In this document: piece by piece, positions 6,395 to 10,593 of the stretch
Layout: each line of letters begins with the position of its first letter
Numbering within the stretch: the stretch's first letter is position 1
From: SCQX01 sp035720945
Lineage (GTDB): Bacteria; Pseudomonadota; Gammaproteobacteria; Burkholderiales; Burkholderiaceae_B
Reading direction: 5' to 3'
Length of the DNA stretch: 10,593 bases
Assembly (NCBI GenBank): GCA_035720945.1
Contig: DASTNK010000179.1
Coordinates: forward strand, 1-10,593
Program-made: the position numbers and the translations under genes
Notes under the pieces: model-generated
What the model was told of the DNA's origin: nothing
The model's input: the letters and a program-made list of their open reading frames with translations, nothing else
Database searches by the model: none

Positions 6395-6688
6395 TTATAA
6401 TCGCCCTTTCTCCACAGCTTCACGCAAGACTGCATTCACCCGTGTTTGCCAGCCCTTGCCGGATTCACGTAGGTGTTCCATCACGTCGGCGTCGACCCGC
6501 ATGTTCAGGGTTGGCCGTTTCACGGCGACGCGCGGCCGCCCAGGCCGCGACACCTTCGCGGCCTTCCAGAACTCAATCACTGCCTTTTCGTCGTTCGGGT
6601 CGTAGAGATCGGTCTCGGGGTCATGGGTAACCGGCTTGTCGGCCTCGGCCTTCACCTTTTCCCAGTTAGTCGTGTTGTGCTTGCTCAT
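6395..6688 (-). CDS. brnA: BrnA antitoxin
   Basis: The 97-residue product begins MSKHNTTNWEKVKAEADKP and carries the BrnA-type pattern: an N-terminal acidic stretch (DPETDLYDPNDEKAVIEFW), then GRPRVAVKRPTLNMRVDADVMEHLRESGKGWQTRVNAVLREAV, a ribbon-helix-helix DNA-binding domain in which R-P-T-L-N-M-R-V is the strand and GWQTRVN starts the second helix. It binds BrnT and represses the operon. I chose the ATG at 6688 because GGAGG lies 4-5 nt upstream; a longer frame to 6802 exists but runs through brnT. It overlaps brnT by 23 nt in the usual toxin-first order. Confidence 0.9.
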   Translation of the reverse strand: MSKHNTTNWEKVKAEADKPVTHDPETDLYDPNDEKAVIEFWKAAKVSRPGRPRVAVKRPTLNMRVDADVMEHLRESGKGWQTRVNAVLREAVEKGRL

Positions 6689-6944
6689 AAAGCCTCCGTT
6701 CTGCTCTGGATGCACGACGCAGGGAAATTGCCCGAACAACGTTGGTGCGTTCCACATAGACCAAAACCAGAACGACCCCGGCAACCTCCACCATTGCCAC
6801 ATCCATCAATCGCTCTTCACCCAAGCGCGCTGATTGCAGGGTCAGCTTGTTGGGTGACTCGTACACCAGCATCGCGTCCGCAAGGGAAATGCCGTGTTTG
6901 GCGATGTTGACGGCATCCTTGGCGGGATCGAATTCCAGTCTCAC
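6666..6944 (-). CDS. brnT: BrnT ribonuclease toxin
   Basis: The 92-residue product starts RLEFDPAKDAVNIAKHGISLADA, the N-terminal signature of BrnT (F-D-P-x-K...N...KHG), and ends with the conserved ISLRRASRAERRLYE block. BrnT has a RelE-like fold and cleaves RNA, blocking translation until bound by BrnA. The start is GTG at 6944; no in-frame ATG fits the expected N-terminus. There is no Shine-Dalgarno, and the -10 box ends 6 nt upstream, which predicts a leaderless mRNA. Expression is probably repressed through the large inverted repeat just upstream. Confidence 0.88.
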   Translation of the reverse strand: MRLEFDPAKDAVNIAKHGISLADAMLVYESPNKLTLQSARLGEERLMDVAMVEVAGVVLVLVYVERTNVVRAISLRRASRAERRLYEQAQHD

Positions 6945-6945
6945 G

Positions 6946-6991
6946 CAATTATTGTATTGTCATTAATAAATTGTTGTCAATACAATAATTG
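6946..6991. promoter_or_regulatory. Symmetric bidirectional promoter/operator of brnTA
   Basis: CAATTATTGTATTG (6946-6959) and CAATACAATAATTG (6978-6991) form a perfect 14-bp inverted repeat with an 18-bp spacer. On the minus strand TTGACA (6980-6975), 18 nt and TACAAT (6956-6951) drive brnT. By symmetry the plus strand reads TTGTCA (6957-6962), 18 nt and TACAAT (6981-6986). Each -10 ends 5-6 nt before a start codon (GTG 6944 and ATG 6992). BrnA-type antitoxins autoregulate by binding such repeats, and occupation of both arms would block both promoters. Confidence 0.75.
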
Positions 6992-7150
6992 ATGATCCGG
7001 GTCGGTTGGGCTAAGTTCGAATTGATAGCAAACGTAGGTCTGAGCGCTGCTGGCCTTCTAGTTGATGGGCGCGTAGCGCCACAGGAACTGGTTCAACGCT
7101 GCTTGGCCGAAGTCGATAGATATCAAAAAAAATTAATGATATCATTTTAA
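6992..7150 (+). pseudogene. 52-codon ORF resembling an amidase N-terminus, likely remnant
   Basis: An ATG directly after the brnTA inverted repeat opens a 52-residue frame. Its middle, GLLVDGRVAPQELVQRCLAEVDRYQKKL, resembles the N-terminal helix region of amidase-signature enzymes (L-x-x-G-x-x-x-x-x-E-L-V-x-x-C-L-x-x-I-D-x-Y). The expected next segment (N-A-F-I and the catalytic core) is absent: the frame runs into the repeat-rich DNA before fitA and stops at 7148-7150. It has no Shine-Dalgarno, but a plus-strand -10 lies 5 nt upstream. Most likely a truncated gene; a small functional protein cannot be excluded. Confidence 0.35.
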
Positions 7151-7172
7151 GCAAAGATATGGAGTGATATCA
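7119..7172 (+). promoter_or_regulatory. Repeated TGATATCA-type sites, likely fitAB operator
   Basis: Two perfect TGATATCA palindromes (7137-7144 and 7165-7172) and a third AGATATCA (7118-7125) sit in an AT-rich stretch before fitA. The last one fills the gap between GGAG (7161-7164) and the ATG at 7173. A bound repressor there could block both transcription and ribosome access. FitA-like antitoxins bind repeats in their own promoters. A good -35/-10 pair could not be assigned. Confidence 0.55.
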
Positions 7173-7412
7173 ATGTCTGCCGTGACCATTCGAAATCTGC
7201 CTGATGAAACACATCGCGCTTTGAAGGTGCGCGCCGCCCAGCACGGCCGCAGCACCGAGGCCGAGATTCGCGACATCCTGATCCACGCCACCCAACCCGC
7301 CGGCCGCGTCAAGCTCGGCTCGTTGCTGGCACGGATCGGTCAAGAGGCGGGTGGCTTTGATCTGGTGATCGACCGCGACCCCACATCGACTCCACCAGTC
7401 AGTTTCGAATGA
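7173..7412 (+). CDS. FitA-like ribbon-helix-helix antitoxin
   Basis: The 79-residue product begins MSAVTIRNLPDETHRALKVRAAQHGRSTEAEIRDIL, the typical FitA/StbC N-terminal RHH domain (strand VTIRNLP, then helices, with RSTEAEIR opening the second helix). The C-terminal tail (GSLLARIGQEAGGFDLVIDRD) would bind the PIN toxin. I take the ATG at 7173, 8 nt after GGAG, rather than the in-frame GTG at 7164, because the family starts exactly at S-A-V-T-I-R-N-L. Its TGA overlaps the toxin ATG (ATGA), so the pair is coupled. It should repress its own promoter through the GATATC sites. Confidence 0.88.
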   Translation: MSAVTIRNLPDETHRALKVRAAQHGRSTEAEIRDILIHATQPAGRVKLGSLLARIGQEAGGFDLVIDRDPTSTPPVSFE

Positions 7413-7831
7413 TTCTGCTCGATACCAACGTCATTTCCGAGCCGCTCAAGGCGCGGCCGGATCCGCGCGTGGTCGCCTGGATCGATGCGCAACTGGTCGA
7501 GACGCTCTACATCGCGACAATTTCCCTCGCGGAACTGCGCTATGGCATTGCCGTGCATCCCGACGGGCAGAAAAAGGCGGCGGTGCTGGAAAACCTGGAG
7601 CAACTGATGCTTCCCCTGTTCCGTGGTCGCGTGTTGGCATTCGATGAGGCGGCTGCGGCGGCCTATGCTCAGCTGCGGGCTGCGGCGGCGAGGCAAGGAA
7701 AGGCCATCGGGGATTCCGACGGCTATATCGCGGCGACCGCCAGGGCCAACGGGCTGGCTGTGGCAACGCGGGATACCGCGTCTTTTCTGGCCGCTGGAGT
7801 CAAGGTCATCAATCCTTGGGAGGCGCCTTGA
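7409..7831 (+). CDS. FitB/VapC-type PIN-domain ribonuclease toxin
   Basis: The 140-residue protein is a complete PIN domain. MILLDTNVISE holds the first catalytic Asp (D5), AELRYG the Glu (E42), GDSDGYIAATA the next acidic residues (D102/D104) and LAVATRDT the last (D122). These bind Mg2+ and cleave RNA, in known relatives often tRNA or rRNA. The length (about 140) and INPWE near the C-terminus place it with FitB rather than the shorter VapC forms. It is translationally coupled to the antitoxin. All catalytic residues are present. Confidence 0.9.
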   Translation: MILLDTNVISEPLKARPDPRVVAWIDAQLVETLYIATISLAELRYGIAVHPDGQKKAAVLENLEQLMLPLFRGRVLAFDEAAAAAYAQLRAAAARQGKAIGDSDGYIAATARANGLAVATRDTASFLAAGVKVINPWEAP

Positions 7832-7885
7832 TGGGCAATATCACCGCCCGTCGGGGTGGGCTTGAACAATCGTTCGTTGGCGCAC

Positions 7886-7914
7886 TTGCCAACAATCAGT
7901 ATCGTTGGCACAAT
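7886..7914 (+). promoter_or_regulatory. Promoter with palindromic operator of the TumE-type module
   Basis: TTGCCA (7886-7891), a 17-nt spacer and CACAAT (7909-7914) form a sigma70-like promoter (5/6 and 4/6). TGCCAACAAT (7887-7896) and ATCGTTGGCA (7901-7910) form an inverted repeat with 9 of 10 pairs around a 4-nt centre, covering nearly the whole promoter. A repressor bound here would exclude RNA polymerase. The -10 ends 7 nt before the ATG at 7922. Confidence 0.55.
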
Positions 7915-7921
7915 GGCCAAC

Positions 7922-8218
7922 ATGGCGGCCGAGCTCATCGCCGATTTCAAAGATGTTTTCGACAGTGGCATCATCCAGATGGTGATTTGGAAGGTGCCCA
8001 CACCCGTGCCACCGACGACGCACGGTTTCAAATACCGATTGGTTTACGTTGTTAATGGTCGCAGGGTGGTTGGGTTCGACAATGAGCGTGGCAAAGGCGA
8101 TCACTGCCATCTGGATGGGGTTGAGCTGCCTTATGAATTCACCAGTATCGAGACGCTGATTGAAGACTTCATTCGGGAAGTCGACAAGCGACGGAGGACA
8201 CCATGGAACGCAAGCTGA
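7922..8218 (+). CDS. tumE: TumE-family toxin
   Basis: The 98-residue protein has the hallmarks of the family: MAAELIADFKDVFDSGIIQMVIWKVP at the start, KYRLVYV (37-43), then GFDNERGKGDHCH (51-63) and PYEFTSIETLIEDF near the end. The DNE and GKGDHxH motifs are the likely active or metal/nucleic-acid site; the exact activity is unknown to me. I chose ATG 7922 because it fits the family N-terminus and sits 7 nt after a -10 box. ATG 7913 (inside the -10) and GTG 7856 are alternatives in the same frame. No Shine-Dalgarno precedes 7922. The gene overlaps the next by 16 nt. Confidence 0.75.
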   Translation: MAAELIADFKDVFDSGIIQMVIWKVPTPVPPTTHGFKYRLVYVVNGRRVVGFDNERGKGDHCHLDGVELPYEFTSIETLIEDFIREVDKRRRTPWNAS

Positions 8219-8571
8219 CAATCACCATCCGCCGCGAGTGGAAAGCGGCGTTGCGTGACGCGGGCGCCGTGGCTGAAAAAGGGCTGCGGGAAGGCGTGTA
8301 CCAGGGGGAAACGTTGAATTTCGAATCGCCTGGCGCTTTTTTTTCGCGGCTGACGGCGAACCGCTGGGCCATGCTTGGCGAGTTGCAGGGCGCTGGCGGC
8401 GTGGGCGTGCGCGAGTTGGCGCGCCGTCTGTACCGGGACGTGAAGCGTGTCCATGAAGACGCTGCGGTGCTGGTCGAGCTCGGCTTGCTTGAGCGTACGG
8501 AATCCGGCGCCTTGGTTTGCCCCTATGACGACATTCACGTTGATATGCATCTGGGCCGATGGGCGGCGTAG
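8203..8571 (+). CDS. tumA: Winged-helix antitoxin/regulator partner of the TumE-type toxin
   Basis: The 122-residue product has an N-terminal part (MERKLTITIRREWKAALRDAG) probably used for toxin binding, and a winged helix-turn-helix at about 55-105 (NRWAMLGELQG, VRELARRLYRDVKRVHEDAAVLVELGLLER). This fits the helix-turn-helix partners commonly encoded after TumE-type toxins. It would repress the operon via the palindrome at 7887-7910. The strong GGAGG at 8193-8197 contrasts with the absent ribosome site of the toxin gene, so antitoxin would be made in excess. The gene symbol is by partnership and is less certain than the domain. Confidence 0.72.
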   Translation: MERKLTITIRREWKAALRDAGAVAEKGLREGVYQGETLNFESPGAFFSRLTANRWAMLGELQGAGGVGVRELARRLYRDVKRVHEDAAVLVELGLLERTESGALVCPYDDIHVDMHLGRWAA

Positions 8572-8585
8572 GGAGCCAATCTTCC

Positions 8586-8792
8586 CTATGGCTTCGTTGG
8601 TCGGATCAAGCTTTCGTCGGGATTGAGCTCGATCGGGTAATGTCTGGCCTCGTAAGCCTCCACAAGCGTGAGCAGCACCTCGAAGCGATCACCCTGAGGG
8701 GTGCTGGGCTTGGGTTGTTCGTTGAAGTAGGCCGATACTTCCCGCAAGGCGGCGCGGTAGTCGGCCTCTGTGCACAAGGGGTGAATGTCCAT
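8586..8792 (-). pseudogene. Truncated HigA-like antitoxin (helix-turn-helix missing)
   Basis: The 68-residue frame MDIHPLCTEADYRAALREVSAYF, then GDRFEVLLTLVEAYEARHYPI, matches the N-terminal dimerisation half of HigA antitoxins of the COG5499 type, which are normally about 120-140 residues. After HYPIELNPDESL the family's DNA-binding domain is replaced by a short unrelated tail (IRPTKP) and a stop, 14 bp from the end of the converging TumE-module gene. No higB toxin gene lies before it; the preceding gene in the same direction is brnA. Probably a remnant cut by the neighbouring insertion; a short functional form cannot be excluded. Confidence 0.65.
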
Positions 8793-8821
8793 GAATCAGA
8801 GCTCCAGATCAACTGTTTGCG

Positions 8822-9091
8822 CTACGCCTTTTCCCTGCCATGCAGCCACTCGCGTAGCGCATCGTTCATGCGTGTCTGCCAGCCCGGGCCACCGGCCTTG
8901 AAGGCCGCGATGACATCGGTGTCGTAGCGCACAGTAAGGGCTTGCTTGGGGTTCTCGATCCTGGGGCGTCCGCGGCGGATGAGCCGGTTACCGTGATATT
9001 CGTCCGCGTGTTTGAAGAACTCGTCGGTCAGCTCGGGGGCGTCGTCCGGGTCAGCCCAGGCGGTTGGCGTAGCGTGCTTGTTCCCGTTCAT
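8822..9091 (-). CDS. brnA: BrnA-family antitoxin, second copy
   Basis: The 89-residue product shows an acidic N-terminal half (DPDDAPELTDEFFKHADEY) and a ribbon-helix-helix half, GRPRIENPKQALTVRYDTDVIAAFKAGGPGWQTRMNDALREWL, which aligns with the brnA product at 6395-6688 through GRPR...V/D-T/A-DV...GWQTR-N--LRE. It is diverged from that copy, so the two are separate acquisitions rather than a local duplication. The gene overlaps the preceding brnT by 41 nt. It is intact and may persist even if its toxin is not made. Confidence 0.88.
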   Translation of the reverse strand: MNGNKHATPTAWADPDDAPELTDEFFKHADEYHGNRLIRRGRPRIENPKQALTVRYDTDVIAAFKAGGPGWQTRMNDALREWLHGREKA

Positions 9092-9323
9092 TGGCTTTCC
9101 TCATGCTGATGATGCGGCGTGCTTCGCCACGAGGCGCCCAGGCCATGACCACTATCCGTTCGTCGAGATTCCCGACTGTGATGTAGCGCGGCTCGCCATC
9201 GTCGCCCCGGGTGTCCTGGGTAGTGAGATGCCGCCCTGTGAAGACCTCATTTGCCCGAGCGAAATCCAGGCCGCGTTCAATCAGGGTTTTATCGCGTTTG
9301 TGAGCGTCGAATTCAATCTGAAT
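9051..9323 (-). CDS. brnT: BrnT-family toxin, second copy, with ATT in place of the start codon
   Basis: The minus-strand frame closing at 9051 encodes (I/M)QIEFDAHKRDKTLIERG, then LDFARANEVF and a C-terminal RRIISMRKANEREQARY block: a textbook BrnT with all conserved parts. No ATG, GTG, TTG or CTG is available at the expected N-terminus. The frame is open only back to a TAA at 9350-9348, and the codon where the family's Met belongs (9323-9321) is ATT. ATT is a rare but real bacterial start. A promoter whose -10 ends 7 nt before this ATT suggests leaderless initiation. Alternatively a single G-to-T change has silenced the toxin while the antitoxin survives. Confidence 0.72.
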   Translation of the reverse strand: MQIEFDAHKRDKTLIERGLDFARANEVFTGRHLTTQDTRGDDGEPRYITVGNLDERIVVMAWAPRGEARRIISMRKANEREQARYANRLG

Positions 9324-9330
9324 AGTATTA

Positions 9331-9359
9331 ATTGTAGTTACATTAATTTATGTCGTCAA
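9331..9359 (-). promoter_or_regulatory. Promoter of the second brnTA
   Basis: On the minus strand TTGACG (9359-9354), a 17-nt spacer and TACAAT (9336-9331) match sigma70 at 5/6 each. Two ATTAAT palindromes (9327-9332 and 9342-9347) flank and overlap the -10 and could be antitoxin binding sites. The layout mirrors the promoter of the first brnTA, with the same TACAAT -10 and a similar short distance to the start. Confidence 0.6.
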
Positions 9360-9501
9360 TACCTCAGTATGGCGAGGGATTCCCACTGGCCGAGCAGCAT
9401 GGGCAGAGTTGTTCCATCGCGGAATGTACGGTGCCTGGCCGAATCCCCTGTGGGGCGCGGGTGGGGTAGACGTGCGTGCCCATGCCGCGCCGCCTGAATG
9501 A

Positions 9502-9807
9502 TGCGTTGGCCGCCGTGCGCGCGTTCGGCGGGGCGGACACGACATTCCAGAAGAGAAAATTCGTGAGCGCTGGGTGTCTTCGATGCGGAACCTGATTGTG
9601 TTGATGCCGAGGGTGGCGCACTTGCGCGTTTATGACAACAGCCGGCAGGCTGATGTCGGCGCGCCCATTGAAGAACCTGTGCTGCTGCTGGAAATGGCGC
9701 AGGGGCGCCGCCTGTATCCCGCGACGCTGGCCGATGCCGCGACAACACCCGATTGGGCCAAACCGGCGCTGGAGGCGGCGTTCGAGCTGGATCCTTTGGG
9801 TTTGTGA
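9502..9807 (+). pseudogene. C-terminal fragment of a zeta-toxin-like kinase
   Basis: From just after a TGA at 9499-9501 the frame reads RVRRGGHDIPEEKIRERWVSS, then MRNLIVLMPRVAHLRVYDNS and PDWAKPALEAAF before the stop. These blocks are the C-terminal half of the zeta-toxin-like P-loop kinase family (COG4185-like, about 190-200 residues). The Walker A and the central catalytic half are missing; I recognise nothing of them in 9361-9501. Starts inside the fragment (GTG 9574, ATG 9583) would give about 75-77 residues without a nucleotide site. Probably a remnant. Confidence 0.65.
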
Positions 9808-9867
9808 CTTGAGTTATTGGCGTCCAGCACCAGGCGGAGATCAGTCCGCGCGGGCAATGGATCGGTG

Positions 9868-9897
9868 AGTGTGACGCCACCACGGCGACGTCACACT
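9868..9897. repeat. Inverted repeat after the kinase fragment
   Basis: AGTGTGACG (9868-9876) and CGTCACACT (9889-9897) are perfectly complementary over 9 bp around a 12-nt centre. An AT-rich stretch without a T-run follows on the plus strand, so it is a weak terminator candidate; an operator before the autotransporter gene is equally possible. Apart from this and the palindrome GTACGTAC (9961-9968), 9808-9996 holds no recognisable feature. Confidence 0.4.
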
Positions 9898-9996
9898 TAT
9901 AAATAAATATTACAAAAACAATCAATATGTACGATACTTCGGTTTGTCCGCATGTGGTTTGTACGTACGGACTTTCACAACCAAAGGAAGAGACAT

Positions 9997-10593
9997 ATGA
10001 AATCGAAGTGGCAGGTGTTGTTGTTGGGATTGGCTTGGGCGGCGTCGGGGGGTGTGGCGATGGCCGAGGTGTTGGAGGGCGAAGCGGTGCGGCGCCGGGC
10101 GTTGTCGGACGATGTCATCGTCTGGCCGCCGCCGAATAGTGCTGAACTGGTCATGGACGAGGCGCGTTGGGGCTCACCCGATGCGCCTTTTGTTTTTGAG
10201 GGCGGCGTGTTGCACGTGGGTGCGTCGTTCACGTCGACCCGCCCGTTCATCGTGAATGAGCAGGCGGTGATCAACACGCATGGCGATGCGGTGTTGACGC
10301 TGGAAGGGCCGGTGTCGGCGCAGCCGGGGTCGCGCCAGGGGCTGGCCAAGCTGGGCGCGGGCACGCTGCGATTGGCGGGGCGCAATACGTATGACGGCAA
10401 TACCTTGCTGCTGCAGGGTGGGCTGGATGTGCTGAATGGCAATGCCCTGGGGGCGCCGTACCGCACCTTGAACGTGAACACGGGAACGCGGCTGCGCTAT
10501 GCGCCGGGCGTGGTCGTGGGCAACAGCATCCAGTTGCAGGCGGATGCCATCGCCGGACAGGTGCCGGCGGGGTCGTATGAGGTGATCACGCCG
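9997..10593 (+). CDS. Autotransporter passenger, N-terminal part (3' end cut by window edge)
   Basis: The frame stays open for 199 codons to the right edge. Residues 1-23 are a Sec signal peptide (charged MKSKWQ, hydrophobic core, cleavage after AMA23). A repeat at about 116-146, GLAKLGAGTLRLAGRNTYDG followed by NTLLLQGGLDVLNG, is the passenger-associated transport repeat (PATR) of type V autotransporters, with the beta-helical style visible from about residue 65 on. The missing C-terminus should carry the outer-membrane beta-barrel. AAAGGAAG (9983-9990) before the ATG at 9997 supports the start. It would be secreted to the cell surface; the function of the passenger is unknown. Confidence 0.85.
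   Translation, partial: MKSKWQVLLLGLAWAASGGVAMAEVLEGEAVRRRALSDDVIVWPPPNSAELVMDEARWGSPDAPFVFEGGVLHVGASFTSTRPFIVNEQAVINTHGDAVLTLEGPVSAQPGSRQGLAKLGAGTLRLAGRNTYDGNTLLLQGGLDVLNGNALGAPYRTLNVNTGTRLRYAPGVVVGNSIQLQADAIAGQVPAGSYEVITP

Noticed and set aside
7856..7921. Upstream GTG start that would extend the TumE-type protein by 22 residues
   Set aside because: The added part runs through the palindromic promoter and does not fit the family N-terminus; ATG 7922 fits better.
4482..9807. Chromosomal integron cassette array as an explanation of the TA cluster
   Set aside because: Genes point in both directions, and I see no attC-like sites or integrase; 3' end repeats of a neighbouring gene explain at least one junction better.

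Overview
The window is high-GC proteobacterial DNA. Its gene families (IclR regulator with a polar amino-acid ABC operon, and an autotransporter with passenger repeats) point to a betaproteobacterium, most likely Alcaligenaceae (Bordetella/Achromobacter type); this placement is inferred from content, not from a marker gene.

Left part (1-4481) is an ordinary metabolic locus. A partial IclR-type regulator gene on the minus strand diverges from a four-gene plus-strand operon: periplasmic amino-acid binding protein, HisM-type permease, HisP/GlnQ-type ATPase and a DAO-family FAD oxidoreductase. The shared 149-bp intergenic region is AT-rich and carries repeated GATTCG/CGAATC half-sites, a likely IclR operator. 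Together the genes look like a regulated system for importing and oxidising an amino acid or related amine; the substrate cannot be read from sequence.

Middle part (about 4485-9807) is an unusually dense cluster of small toxin-antitoxin (TA) modules and fragments, wedged between the oxidoreductase gene and an autotransporter gene. In order: a brnA 3' remnant; a two-gene module encoding a small basic protein and a protein with ADP-ribosyltransferase/PARP-like motifs; parDE; brnTA; a 52-codon amidase-like remnant; fitAB (RHH/PIN); a TumE-type toxin with a winged-helix partner; a truncated HigA-like antitoxin; a second brnTA whose brnT lacks a normal start codon; and a C-terminal fragment of a zeta-toxin-like kinase. 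Pieces of the oxidoreductase 3' end recur inside the cluster: a 54-bp copy at 5542-5595 and a shorter similar piece near 6355. This suggests repeated insertions at the 3' end of that gene.

Several genes (brnT copies, tumE, possibly iclR) have a sigma70-like -10 box only 5-7 nt upstream of the predicted start and no Shine-Dalgarno sequence, so leaderless transcripts are predicted. Many of these promoters coincide with inverted repeats, as expected for autoregulated TA operons.

Right part (9997-10593) is the start of a secreted autotransporter, cut by the window edge. No tRNA, rRNA, CRISPR array, transposase or integrase gene was seen.
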